The notes under the pieces: model-generated | Seen by the model: the letters and a program-made list of their open reading frames with translations, nothing else | What the model was told of the DNA's origin: nothing | Database searches by the model: none | Source: an uncultured Acidimicrobiaceae bacterium | GTDB lineage: Bacteria; Actinomycetota; Acidimicrobiia; Acidimicrobiales; Ilumatobacteraceae | Direction of reading: 5' to 3' | Length of the DNA: 32,145 nt | Assembly: GCA_903904615.1 (NCBI GenBank) | Contig: CAIVDG010000153.1 | Span: 1 to 32,145 of the forward strand | Shown: piece after piece, positions 1 to 9,390 of the stretch | Position numbering within the stretch: the first letter of the stretch is position 1 | Layout: each line of letters starts with the position of its first letter | Made by a program: the position numbers and the translations under genes

Positions 1-357
1 GCTGCGCGCTCTCATCCGTCGCTCACGGGTCAGCTCGTTGCGGTGTTTCAGCCAAACCGTTTTCATCGAATTGCGGCAATGGCCGACACGTACGCCGATT
101 GTTTTGAAGCCGCAGATGTAGTGGTCATCACAGATGTCTATGCGTCGGGTACGGCTTTCATTGAAGGTGTTACCGGCGAACTTGTCGTGAACTATGTGAA
201 AGAAGCACATCCAGATGCGCGCGTGGTGTGGGCTCCACAACGAAAAGACATCGTCGATTTTGTTGGCTCGTTTCTGACACCTGGTGATGTCTGCATCTCT
301 ATGGGATGTGGCGACATTGAGACATTTCCTGACGATCTCTTGGAGACAGCGCAATGA
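1..357 (+). CDS. murC: UDP-N-acetylmuramate--L-alanine ligase, C-terminal part (5' truncated by window edge)
   Basis: Frame 1 is open from base 1; translation AARSHPSLTGQLVAVFQPNRFHRIA resembles the MurC C-terminal domain (VFQPHRFTR-type motif); directly followed by murB with ATGA overlap. Confidence 0.85.
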   Translation, partial: AARSHPSLTGQLVAVFQPNRFHRIAAMADTYADCFEAADVVVITDVYASGTAFIEGVTGELVVNYVKEAHPDARVVWAPQRKDIVDFVGSFLTPGDVCISMGCGDIETFPDDLLETAQ

Positions 358-1376
358 CGGCATGGGACACAGACCTTGTTCGTCGAATGCTTGGTGAACA
401 CGATGTGCAGTGGGAAGACAACAAGCCCATGGCGTTGCTCACCACTTATGCGGTGGGCGGAATGGCACGCATTGCTGTCACGGTGCGCACCTACGACGAC
501 ATGCAGAAACTGGCTGTGGCATTATCGGTGTGTGGAGATGTCCCACTGGTCGTTCTTGGCAGGGGAAGCAACACTCTGTTTTCCGACTCAGGATTCAACG
601 GGGTTGTAGTCATCGTTGGTACATCGGATGAATCAAAATCAATCCAGTGCACCGGTGATGTGGTGAGTGCCGCGGGATCAATGTTGATGCCCGTGTTGGC
701 GCGTAGATCAGTGCAGGCCGCACGTGGTGGTTTGGAGTGGTGCGTGGGAATTCCTGGCACTGTTGGTGGTGCTGTGCGCATGAACGCTGGTGGCCATGGT
801 GCAGAAATGGTCGACTCGTTGCTCAGTGCTCGAGTGTTGTCTCTGCGTTCAGGTGAAACCCATGTTGTGCCGCAGGCGGCTTTAGGGCTTCATTTTCGTG
901 GGTCTGCTCTTAGCCCGCATCACATTGTGGTGTCAGCAGAGTTCGCTACAACCTCTCAAGATGTTCAACAAGGAACCGCCGAGATTGATCACATCGTGGC
1001 GTGGCGACGAGAACACCAACCTGGAGGACGCAATGCAGGGTCTGTCTTCGTCAACCCGGCACCTGGTGCGGGAAGTGCTGGCGCATTAATTGACGCTGCA
1101 GGTTTGCGCGGATTCACCAGTGGAGGCGCGCACGTGTCAGAAAAGCATGCGAACTTCATTCAGGCGTCCGACACGGCCTCGGCAAGTGACATTATTGATG
1201 TGATGAACCATGTGCAAAACGTTGTTCGTGAACGAACAGGAACCGTGTTGCGCAGCGAAGTTCGTCTCGTGGGTTTCGCGGAAGACATTGCTCTGCAGTT
1301 TGCCGACACACAACACGAAGCGCCGCAGTTCATTAGTGCACGTCACGCTCTGTGCTCGATGCTGGGGGAGATGTAG
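354..1376 (+). CDS. murB: UDP-N-acetylenolpyruvoylglucosamine reductase
   Basis: VLGRGSNTLFSDSGFNGVVV, GLEWCVGIPGTVGGAVRMNAGGHG and NAGSVFVNP motifs of MurB; ATGA overlap with murC. Confidence 0.93.
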   Translation: MTAWDTDLVRRMLGEHDVQWEDNKPMALLTTYAVGGMARIAVTVRTYDDMQKLAVALSVCGDVPLVVLGRGSNTLFSDSGFNGVVVIVGTSDESKSIQCTGDVVSAAGSMLMPVLARRSVQAARGGLEWCVGIPGTVGGAVRMNAGGHGAEMVDSLLSARVLSLRSGETHVVPQAALGLHFRGSALSPHHIVVSAEFATTSQDVQQGTAEIDHIVAWRREHQPGGRNAGSVFVNPAPGAGSAGALIDAAGLRGFTSGGAHVSEKHANFIQASDTASASDIIDVMNHVQNVVRERTGTVLRSEVRLVGFAEDIALQFADTQHEAPQFISARHALCSMLGEM

Positions 1377-2524
1377 TGGCCGGCAGAGACGACACACCTA
1401 TTGGTGAGTCAGACGAAGTTGCGGTGACCGATGTCAGCAAAGAGGTTCTTGAAGAATTGTCCATTTTGTTCGGCGACTCAGCACCCGTCGCGACAGAAGA
1501 CGATTCGTTAGTAGAGCCTCACGACGGATCCACCACCAACGTTGTTTCTTTTGTCCCGAAAGACCCGTCAACTCGCGATATCAGTGACCCAATTCCCGAC
1601 AACGTGATTGTTATTGGTGAAGAAGATCTGTCTGACCGCACACCGGCGCCACCAGACCCACTTCTCGGACCACTCGCTCGGGCCGGTGACGATGTTGTGG
1701 AGATCACAGACGACGGCGGAACTGTGGTGATCGACGCTGACTCTATGGATCGAGTGGTCATTGTGGATGACGACCGACCCGACTCCACATTTGAAGAACG
1801 TCAACGCCGCCACAAACGACGTGAACGCCTGCGTCGCGTGAAATGGGTGAAGCTGGCCGGAGTGGTAGTGGTCGCCAGTGTCGTAGTGGCGGGTGTGTTG
1901 GCATCGCCGTTGTTTGCAATTCGGCGCGTCACCTTCGAAGGTGTTGTGTACACCAGCAAAGAAACTGTCGCAAAAGTGACGGACTCCATTGAGGGCTCAT
2001 CCATCTTTACTGTCGATACTGCGAAGGCACGTGAACAACTGTTGGACGATCCATGGGTGGCAGAAGTTCGCATCACCACGGACTTCCCAGGTAAGGCACT
2101 CGTTGAGGTTGCCGAGCGAGTTCCTGTGGTGTGGTACGTGGCTGACGACCAGAAGGCCAGAGTGGTTGATGACCGTGGACATGTGGTGGCCGTGCTGACT
2201 GGGTGGCCCACCAAGTACTTGCGAGTCATCGGTACAGGCCCGGCGCTAGAGGCGGGAGCCATCGCCGACGATGTGTATCGCGCTGCTGCGCAATTGGTGC
2301 TGGCTCTGCCCGATGAGATTCGCACAAAGGTGAAAGCGCTTGAACTCACGGGCGGGGGAGAGCTTTCCATGATCTTGAAGAGCGGCACCATTGTCCGTTT
2401 TGGGCCGCCCACCAATCTGCAGGACAAACTGATTGCCATAGTGGTTCTGTTCCGGCGACAAGACCCCGCCACATTGGCTGTGGTGGATGTCTCCACGGGT
2501 GACCCAACAGTGCAATTGCGGTAA
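1376..2524 (+). CDS. ftsQ: Cell division protein FtsQ (POTRA domain) with long acidic cytoplasmic N-terminus
   Basis: In-frame GTG at 1376 overlaps the murB stop; one TM helix (VKLAGVVVVASVVVAGVLAS) then POTRA-like RRVTFEGVVYTSKETVAKV...DDPWVAEVRITTDFPGKALVEVAERVPVVWY; lies between murB and ftsZ. The track start (1352) is inside murB. Confidence 0.88.
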   Translation: MAGRDDTPIGESDEVAVTDVSKEVLEELSILFGDSAPVATEDDSLVEPHDGSTTNVVSFVPKDPSTRDISDPIPDNVIVIGEEDLSDRTPAPPDPLLGPLARAGDDVVEITDDGGTVVIDADSMDRVVIVDDDRPDSTFEERQRRHKRRERLRRVKWVKLAGVVVVASVVVAGVLASPLFAIRRVTFEGVVYTSKETVAKVTDSIEGSSIFTVDTAKAREQLLDDPWVAEVRITTDFPGKALVEVAERVPVVWYVADDQKARVVDDRGHVVAVLTGWPTKYLRVIGTGPALEAGAIADDVYRAAAQLVLALPDEIRTKVKALELTGGGELSMILKSGTIVRFGPPTNLQDKLIAIVVLFRRQDPATLAVVDVSTGDPTVQLR

Positions 2525-2536
2525 ATCTGCAGAAAT

Positions 2537-2576
2537 ACGGCGTCCAAGAAGCTGTATTGCACCAAATTGGCGCCGT
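2537..2576 (+). promoter_or_regulatory. Hairpin in the ftsQ-ftsZ intergenic leader
   Basis: ACGGCG(T)CCAA pairs with TTGGCGCCGT (10 bp, one bulged T, 19-nt loop); no U-tract follows. Confidence 0.5.
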
Positions 2577-2635
2577 TGTGTGGAAACATTGAGGAACACA
2601 GTCCGTAACGGACGTTTCTTCGGAGGAAATGGCTC

Positions 2636-3742
2636 ATGGCCGGAGCACCACAGAACTATCTCGCAGTCATCAAAGTAATTGGCGTCGGTGGAGGCGGAGT
2701 CAACGCCGTCAACCGAATGATCGATGCTGGGCTGCGTGGCGTCGAGTTTGTTGCAATCAACACTGACGCTCAAGCGCTCCTTATGAGCGATGCCGACGTG
2801 AAGCTCGACATTGGTCGTGAACTCACACGTGGTCTTGGTGCCGGTTCCGACCCAGAAGTGGGCAAGGCCGCAGCAGAAGCACACCGCGCAGAAATTGAAG
2901 AACTCATTAATGGTTCCGACATGGTGTTCATTACAGCTGGTGAAGGTGGCGGTACTGGTACAGGTGCTGCTCCCGTCGTTGCTGAAATCTCAAAGTCTTT
3001 GGGTGCACTCACCATTGGTGTTGTCACTCGTCCGTTCCAGTTTGAAGGCCGTCGTCGCTCGGTGCAGGCCGACAATGGCATTCAGCGTTTGAAGGAAAAG
3101 GTAGACACACTCATCGTTATTCCGAACGATCGTTTGTTGTCCGTTGCCAACGACAAGACATCGCTGATCAACGCATTCAAGATGGCCGATGAAATTCTGT
3201 TGCAAGGTGTTGCTGGCATCACCAACCTCATCACCACGCCTGGCCTTATTAACACCGACTTCGCCGACGTCAAGATGATCCTCACCAACGCTGGTTCAGC
3301 CTTAATGGGAATTGGTGTTGCGAGCGGAGACAACCGCGCAGTTACTGCAGCAAAAGACGCTATTTCCAGCCCAATGCTGGAAGCAGCCATCGACGGTGCA
3401 CGTGGCGTTCTGCTGAACATTACGGGTCCGTCCAGCATGGGTCTGTTCGAAGTCAACGCTGCTGCCGACGAAGTACACGCAGTTGCTCACCAAGACGCAA
3501 ACATCATCTTCGGTACGGTTATCGACGACGAAATGGGCGACGAAATCAAGGTCACTGTCATCGCAGCCGGTTTTGAACGCTGGGACTCTGGTGCATCTAA
3601 CTCTGCGTCGTTTGCAACTCGCTCTAGCTCGCGTCCAGCCGATTCTCGTCCGAGCACAAGCAATGTGCGTGACATCTTCTCCGACAGCGATCCGTTGTCA
3701 GACGATGATGATGATTTCGACGTTCCATCGTTCTTGAAATAG
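2636..3742 (+). CDS. ftsZ: Cell division protein FtsZ
   Basis: [16 protein letters not shown] tubulin signature, NTDAQAL, C-terminal peptide [17 protein letters not shown] upstream. Confidence 0.98.
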   Translation: MAGAPQNYLAVIKVIGVGGGGVNAVNRMIDAGLRGVEFVAINTDAQALLMSDADVKLDIGRELTRGLGAGSDPEVGKAAAEAHRAEIEELINGSDMVFITAGEGGGTGTGAAPVVAEISKSLGALTIGVVTRPFQFEGRRRSVQADNGIQRLKEKVDTLIVIPNDRLLSVANDKTSLINAFKMADEILLQGVAGITNLITTPGLINTDFADVKMILTNAGSALMGIGVASGDNRAVTAAKDAISSPMLEAAIDGARGVLLNITGPSSMGLFEVNAAADEVHAVAHQDANIIFGTVIDDEMGDEIKVTVIAAGFERWDSGASNSASFATRSSSRPADSRPSTSNVRDIFSDSDPLSDDDDDFDVPSFLK

Positions 3743-3754
3743 GTCATCGCACAA

Positions 3755-4408
3755 GTGATCGACCCAGAAGTGGTCGCGTCGCGCGTCCAAGAGATACGAC
3801 TCGACATTGGTCGGCTCGCTAGGCATCCAGTGTCTCTGGTTGCTGTCACTAAAACTTTTCCAGTTGAGGCGTGGAACATCGCACTGAGCGCTGGCTGCGA
3901 TGCGGTGGGTGAGAACTACGCGCAAGAACTTTTGGAAAAGGTGGGTCAGAGTCCAGCCGGTCTGCCCATTCATTTCGTGGGTGCCATCCAGTCGAACAAA
4001 GTAAAGGCCCTTGCGCCACATGTGGCCCTGTGGCATGGGGTTGACCGACCCTCAGTGGTGGACGAAATTGGGCGGCGCGCCCCGGGAGCCGCGGTACTGC
4101 TGCAGGTGAATACCACCGATGAGGAATCCAAATCTGGGGTATCGCCAGCGGGTCTCGATGCTGTGCTTTCGCGCGCCATAGAGGCTGGGCTGCAGGTACG
4201 TGGTCTCATGACGCTTGGTCCCACTCACGGAACCGAGGCCGACATTCGGGCGTCATTTACCCAATTGCGGGCCCTTGCAGATCAGCACCATTTGGTGGAG
4301 TGCTCAATGGGAATGTCGGGGGACTATCGCATTGCGTTGGAGTGTGGTGCCACCATCATTCGCATCGGAAGCATGCTGTTTGGACCACGCTCGTCGGTAG
4401 GTCCGTAA
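3755..4408 (+). CDS. YggS/PROSC-family PLP-binding protein
   Basis: GTG start; VAVTKTFP, GENYAQELLEK, IHFVGAIQSNKV, MGMSGDYRIALECGATIIRIGSMLFG are YggS/COG0325 motifs. Confidence 0.93.
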   Translation: MIDPEVVASRVQEIRLDIGRLARHPVSLVAVTKTFPVEAWNIALSAGCDAVGENYAQELLEKVGQSPAGLPIHFVGAIQSNKVKALAPHVALWHGVDRPSVVDEIGRRAPGAAVLLQVNTTDEESKSGVSPAGLDAVLSRAIEAGLQVRGLMTLGPTHGTEADIRASFTQLRALADQHHLVECSMGMSGDYRIALECGATIIRIGSMLFGPRSSVGP

Positions 4409-4447
4409 CTCCCACATCTGGTAAGGAAAACGGATTAGCCTGAAGGC

Positions 4448-4987
4448 ATGTCGTTTTTCCGTCGCGCAATGGATTATCTGGGTCTCAGCAATGAAGAGGC
4501 GTACGACGATTACGACATGTCCATGGAGTACGAGCGCCCCGCACGCACGCAGAGGCCTGCTCCAAACACCGAACCGCTCACACGTCGTGGTTACGAACCT
4601 GAATACTCGTCGGAAACACAACGTCCTGCACCTCGTCCACAACGAGTAGATGACACAGGTGCTGCACGTCGTCCCGACGATTCAGGTTTACAAGTTCGCC
4701 CAGTTGGCGCTCCACGCACGGCACCAACCGTTCGCGCAGTTCCTGCTGCCGGAGACACCGTCACCATTCGTCCACGTAACTTCAACGAAGCTCAAGCAAT
4801 TGCCGATCATTTCAAAGATGGTGTTCCAGTCATTGTGAATCTTGAAGGCGCTGATCGTGAAATGGCGCGACGCGTCATCGACTTTGCAAGCGGCATGTGT
4901 TACGCACTCAGCGGAACAATGGAAAAAGTTGGTAGCGGTGTGTATCTGTTGAAGCCGGCTGTCAGCTTCGACCAACCCATGTACTAA
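4448..4987 (+). CDS. sepF: Cell division protein SepF
   Basis: Basic/Pro-rich linker then VTIRPRNFNEAQAIADHFKDGVPVIVNLEGADREMARRVIDFASGMCYALSGTMEKVGSGVYLLKP (SepF core). Confidence 0.95.
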   Translation: MSFFRRAMDYLGLSNEEAYDDYDMSMEYERPARTQRPAPNTEPLTRRGYEPEYSSETQRPAPRPQRVDDTGAARRPDDSGLQVRPVGAPRTAPTVRAVPAAGDTVTIRPRNFNEAQAIADHFKDGVPVIVNLEGADREMARRVIDFASGMCYALSGTMEKVGSGVYLLKPAVSFDQPMY

Positions 4988-4993
4988 GTCGCC

Positions 4994-5233
4994 ATGACTC
5001 TCGTTGCTCAACTTCTCTACCTGTACACGCTTGCAATTTTCGCGCGGGCAATTCTGTCGTTTTTCCCCATGCGGCCTGGTTCACCAATAGCACCTGTCGC
5101 ACAGTTTCTGTATCGAATTACAGAACCAGTTCTCGCGCCGGTTCGTCGTGTGCTCCCGTCCATGGGTGGCCTCGATCTTTCGCCGCTCGTTGTCATTCTG
5201 GGCATTCAAATTCTCACCGGCATTCTGTTGTAG
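4994..5233 (+). CDS. YggT family membrane protein
   Basis: 79 aa, two hydrophobic segments, FARAILSFFP...FLYRITEPVLAPVRRVLPSMGGLDLSPLVVILGIQIL; adjacent to sepF. Confidence 0.9.
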   Translation: MTLVAQLLYLYTLAIFARAILSFFPMRPGSPIAPVAQFLYRITEPVLAPVRRVLPSMGGLDLSPLVVILGIQILTGILL

Positions 5234-5281
5234 GCCTTGTAGTCACGTGTTCAGCGTGGCCATTGCCTCTAGCCTTACTGC

Positions 5282-8200
5282 GTGACGTACCCGCAGGTTG
5301 ACCCCCAGCCGAACTTTCCCCGCCTTGAAGAGGGAGTTCTAGCGCGTTGGGAACGCGACAATACCTTTGCCGACAGCGTTGCTGCCCGAGAGGTGGGCAC
5401 AAACGGAGACAACGAATTCATCTTCTACGACGGTCCACCATTTGCCAACGGACTTCCGCACTACGGGCATCTCCTCACCGGATTCGTGAAAGACGCAGTG
5501 CCTCGCTATCAGACAATGCGAGGTCGACACGTTGAACGTCGCTTCGGATGGGATTGCCATGGTCTGCCCGCAGAAGTGGAAGCAGAAAAAGAACTCGGCA
5601 TCGCTGGGCACCCTGCTATTGCTGCATTCGGAATCGACAAGTTCAACGATGCATGCCGTACCAGTGTGTTGCGATACACAGACGAATGGCAACGCTATGT
5701 AACTCGCCAAGCCCGTTGGGTTGACTTCGGTAACGATTACAAAACTCTCGACACGCCGTACATGGAAAGTGTGATGTGGGCGTTTCGGACTTTGTGGGAC
5801 AAGGGACTCATTTACGAAGGTTTCCGTGTTCTTGCCTATTGCTGGCGTTGCGAGACTCCGTTGTCGAACACGGAAACCCGCATGGACGACGTGTATCGGG
5901 ATCGTCAGGATCCGGCTCTCACCGTTGCCTTTACTTTGGAAACAGGCGAGAAAATTCTTGCGTGGACCACAACGCCGTGGACACTGCCATCAAACCTGGC
6001 ACTAGCCGTTGGTCCAGATGTGGATTATGTGGCAGTGAAACACACCGACGGGAATACGTATCTTCTTGCCGAGGCACGCTTGGGCGCATACGAGAAAGAG
6101 CTTGAAGGCGCCGAAGTGCTTCGCACCGTGAAGGGTTCTGAACTTGCAGGCCTTCGTTACACGCCGCTGTTCCCATTCTTTGCCGACACCGAGAATGCTT
6201 TTGTTGTCTTGAATGCAGAGTTCGTCACCACCGAAGACGGCACGGGCGTAGTGCACATGGCCCCAGGTTTCGGTGAAGACGACCAGAACGAATGCAACGC
6301 AGCAGGTATTCCCACTATCTGTCCCATGGACGAGCACGGTCAGTACACGGTTGAAGTCACTCCGTGGGCTGGTCGCCATGTGTTTGACGCAAATACAGAC
6401 GTCATCAAATCATTGAAGGAAATGGGAGTCGTTCTTCGTCACGATTCCTACAACCACAGTTACCCACACTGCTGGCGCTGTGCAGAGCCATTGGTGTATC
6501 GCGCAGTCTCTTCGTGGTTTGTCCAAGTCACAAAGTTCCGCGACCGCATGGTGGAACTCAACCAAAGCATTAACTGGACACCAGAACACATCAAAGATGG
6601 AACATTTGGTAAGTGGTTGGCCAATGCGCGTGACTGGGCAATTAGTCGAAATCGATTCTGGGGCTCGCCCATTCCTGTGTGGAAGAGCGACGACCCGAGG
6701 TACCCACGCATCGATGTCTATGGCTCGTTAGAAGAACTTGAACGCGACTTTGGGGTGGCCGTTACCGACCTTCACCGACCAGGTATCGACAATTTGGTGC
6801 GTCCTAATCCCGACGACCCAACCGGTCAATCAATGATGCGCCGAGTGCCAGAGGTTCTCGATTGCTGGTTTGAAAGCGGCTCTATGCCGTTCGCTCAGGT
6901 GCACTATCCGTTTGAGAATCGTGAGTGGTTCGAGAATCATTACCCAGGCGATTTCATCGTTGAGTACATCGGTCAAACACGCGGGTGGTTCTACACGCTT
7001 CATGTTTTGGCAACTGCGTTGTTCGATCGTCCATCCTTTGCGTCTTGTGTCAGTCACGGAATTGTGTTGGGTGACGATGGCGCCAAGATGTCAAAGAGTT
7101 TGCGCAACTACCCAGACCCCATGGCTGTCTTCGATTCGCACGGTGCCGACGCCATGCGTTGGTATCTCTTGTCTTCACCCATCTTGCGCGGTGGAGACTT
7201 CTCTGTCACTGAAGTGGGCATGCGTGACACGGTGCGTCAAGTGCTGTTGCCCATGTGGAACTCGTGGTACTTCTTGTCGCTCTACGCAAACGCAGAGAAC
7301 AAGTCCGGTTCAGTTCGTACCGATTCCACCAATGTTCTCGACAGGTATGTGCTGGCAAAGTTGGCAGACACCATCGACAGCGTCACCGTCTCTATGGATT
7401 CGTACGACTTGTTCGCGGCGTGCCACACCATTCGAACATTTCTCGATGTGCTCACTAATTGGTACATCCGCCGTAGTCGCGATCGATTCTGGGCGGGCGA
7501 TCAAGACGCAATAGATACGTTGCATACGGTTCTCGACTACGTCACAAAGATCTCAGCACCATTGCTGCCGTTGTTGAGCGACGAAATAAGTAGGGGGCTG
7601 TCAAACGGTGGACCAAGCGTTCACCTTGCCGATTGGCCCACAAGTGCAGCACTCCCACGCGATGCGGCGTTGGTCGCATCTATGGACATGGTGCGCGATG
7701 TGTGTTCGTCGGCGTTGTCAGTGCGTAAGGCACATGGTCGTCGTGTTCGTCTTCCACTGCAATCAGTCACTGTTGCGTCACCCTCTGCAGCATCGCTCGA
7801 TAAATTCCTCGACATCGTTCGCGATGAAGTCAATGTGCGCGAGGTTATTCTTACGGACGATGTCGCAGCTGTCGCCTCTCACGAATTGCAAGTAGTTCCC
7901 GCCGTAGTGGGCCCGCGTCTTGGAAAGAACACGCAAAAAGTTATCGGTGCAGTGAAGAAGGGCGAATGGGAGCAGCGTGGTGATGTCATCGTTGTTGCCG
8001 GCGAAGAATTGCAGCCTGGAGAGTACGCATTGAAGCTGGTCACCAAAGAAGGAACTGCAAGTGCGCCGTTGCCGGGCGGATCTGGAGTTGTGGTGTTGAA
8101 CACAGATGTCACGCCAGAGCTTGAAGCCGAAGGTCTCGCACGAGATGTTGTGCGTGCAGTTCAGCAAGCCCGCCGAGACGCCCAACTCAATGTGTCCGAT

Positions 8201-8374
8201 CGAATCACTCTCACTCTGAGCGTGGATGACGTGGTCGCCACCCAACTGGCACCGCATGAAGCACTTATTTCTGGTGAAACTCTGGCTACGTCTGTGGTCT
8301 GGGACCCTTCTTTGGAGCGTTCAGTCTCCATTGAAGGGACATCCATAGGTGTGTCAGTTTCCGCTAATCGTTGA
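5282..8374 (+). CDS. ileS: Isoleucyl-tRNA synthetase
   Basis: [23 protein letters not shown] (HIGH region), [12 protein letters not shown] (KMSKS), 1030 aa. Confidence 0.98.
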   Translation: MTYPQVDPQPNFPRLEEGVLARWERDNTFADSVAAREVGTNGDNEFIFYDGPPFANGLPHYGHLLTGFVKDAVPRYQTMRGRHVERRFGWDCHGLPAEVEAEKELGIAGHPAIAAFGIDKFNDACRTSVLRYTDEWQRYVTRQARWVDFGNDYKTLDTPYMESVMWAFRTLWDKGLIYEGFRVLAYCWRCETPLSNTETRMDDVYRDRQDPALTVAFTLETGEKILAWTTTPWTLPSNLALAVGPDVDYVAVKHTDGNTYLLAEARLGAYEKELEGAEVLRTVKGSELAGLRYTPLFPFFADTENAFVVLNAEFVTTEDGTGVVHMAPGFGEDDQNECNAAGIPTICPMDEHGQYTVEVTPWAGRHVFDANTDVIKSLKEMGVVLRHDSYNHSYPHCWRCAEPLVYRAVSSWFVQVTKFRDRMVELNQSINWTPEHIKDGTFGKWLANARDWAISRNRFWGSPIPVWKSDDPRYPRIDVYGSLEELERDFGVAVTDLHRPGIDNLVRPNPDDPTGQSMMRRVPEVLDCWFESGSMPFAQVHYPFENREWFENHYPGDFIVEYIGQTRGWFYTLHVLATALFDRPSFASCVSHGIVLGDDGAKMSKSLRNYPDPMAVFDSHGADAMRWYLLSSPILRGGDFSVTEVGMRDTVRQVLLPMWNSWYFLSLYANAENKSGSVRTDSTNVLDRYVLAKLADTIDSVTVSMDSYDLFAACHTIRTFLDVLTNWYIRRSRDRFWAGDQDAIDTLHTVLDYVTKISAPLLPLLSDEISRGLSNGGPSVHLADWPTSAALPRDAALVASMDMVRDVCSSALSVRKAHGRRVRLPLQSVTVASPSAASLDKFLDIVRDEVNVREVILTDDVAAVASHELQVVPAVVGPRLGKNTQKVIGAVKKGEWEQRGDVIVVAGEELQPGEYALKLVTKEGTASAPLPGGSGVVVLNTDVTPELEAEGLARDVVRAVQQARRDAQLNVSDRITLTLSVDDVVATQLAPHEALISGETLATSVVWDPSLERSVSIEGTSIGVSVSANR

Positions 8375-8378
8375 GTTA

Positions 8379-8434
8379 GGCCCTTTCGGGTCGTAGCCTC
8401 TCGGGGCAACACGGGCATCCCCGTTGAAAGAGAG
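8379..8434 (+). promoter_or_regulatory. Structured intergenic leader upstream of the DksA-like gene
   Basis: GGCCC(8379-8383)-TTTC-GGGTC(8388-8392) hairpin; second potential stem CTCTCGGGG (8398-8406) with CCCCG (8419-8423) plus GAGAG (8430-8434). Confidence 0.4.
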
Positions 8435-8442
8435 TATTCACC

Positions 8443-9378
8443 ATGGCAAGCAAGAAGAAGCCAGTGGCTAAGAAGCCCGTAGCGAAGAAGGCTGCACCTG
8501 CCAAGAAGAAGGCCGCACCTGCGAAGAAGGCTGCTCCTGCGAAGAAGAAGCCAGTTGCAAAGAAGGCTGCTCCTGCGAAGAAGAAGCCAGTTGCAAAGAA
8601 GGCTGTTCCTGCCAAGAAGAAGGCCGCACCCGCCAAGAAAGTGGCGGCGAAGAAGCCAGTTGCGAAGAAAGTTGTTCCCGCGAAGAAGAAGCCGGTTGCA
8701 AAGAAGGTTGTTCCTGCCAAGAAGAAGGCTGCACCTGCCAAGAAAGTGGCGGCGAAGAAGCCAGTAGCAAAGAAGGCTGTTCCTGCGAAGAAGGTTGCGC
8801 CCGCAAAGGCAGAGGCGAAGAAAATTGACACCAAGAAGGCGGAGACAAAGAAAGCTGCGCCAGCGCCAGCAAAGCCCGCCGCGCCAGTTGCACCAGCGGG
8901 TCCACCGCCGATGCCTCCTCGTAAGGCAATCAAGAAGCCAGAACCTCCGAAGCGTCCAGTCATTGTGAAGGGCGCATCGCAAGATGGAGTGACATCAACA
9001 AAAGAGTTCGATTTGAAGTTCCTCTTTGCACAACGTGAACTGTTGTTGCAAGAACGCACAAAACTCACCGGTCAGGCGAATCGTCTCGAGAGCGAAGCAA
9101 ATGCACTCATTGCCGATGCCGAGATGGGCGATGTTCAGTTCGACGACGAAGGCGGAGAAGGCGACACCATGGTGGTGGAGCGCGACCAAGACTTGGTCTT
9201 GATGGCCGCTGCACGACAAGTAGTGGAAGAAATTGATGCCGCTTTGGAGCGCATGAAGAATGGTGAATACGGATACTCGCTCGTGTCTGGATTTCCTATT
9301 CCGAAAGAACGTTTGAAGGCTCGTCCGTGGGCCACCGAGCTCGTCACAGAACGTGCCGGCGGGCTGGGACGCCGTTAG
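8443..9378 (+). CDS. DksA/TraR-like protein without zinc cysteines, with a long Lys/Ala/Pro-rich (histone-H1-like) N-terminal tail
   Basis: Tail of PAKKKPVAKKAAPAKK repeats; C-terminus REQDL-type ERDQDLVLMAAARQVVEEIDAALERMKNGEYGYSLVSGFPIPKERLKARPWATEL aligns by eye with DksA/TraR proteins (YGxCxxCGxxI...RLxAxPxAxxCxxC); located between ileS and lspA. Confidence 0.8.
   Translation: MASKKKPVAKKPVAKKAAPAKKKAAPAKKAAPAKKKPVAKKAAPAKKKPVAKKAVPAKKKAAPAKKVAAKKPVAKKVVPAKKKPVAKKVVPAKKKAAPAKKVAAKKPVAKKAVPAKKVAPAKAEAKKIDTKKAETKKAAPAPAKPAAPVAPAGPPPMPPRKAIKKPEPPKRPVIVKGASQDGVTSTKEFDLKFLFAQRELLLQERTKLTGQANRLESEANALIADAEMGDVQFDDEGGEGDTMVVERDQDLVLMAAARQVVEEIDAALERMKNGEYGYSLVSGFPIPKERLKARPWATELVTERAGGLGRR
8452..8870 (+). 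repeat. Degenerate intragenic tandem repeats encoding (A/V)PAKKKPVAKK-type units
   Basis: Repeated purine-rich units such as gcgaagaagaagccagttgcaaagaaggctgttcctgc; the segment aaggc[c/t]gcacc[c/t]gccaagaaagtggcggcgaagaagccagt occurs twice. Confidence 0.9.
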
Positions 9379-9390
9379 GCGTTCACGTTC

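Noticed and set aside
1801-2637. 278-aa reverse ORF across ftsQ
   Set aside because: Fully antisense to a well-supported ftsQ reading frame; low-complexity Thr/Ser composition.
8161-9068. Long antisense ORFs (273 aa and 230 aa) opposite the DksA-like gene
   Set aside because: They consist of translations of the complementary Lys/Ala repeat (LLLRR / FFAGAAF), a low-complexity artefact; no start-site or family support.
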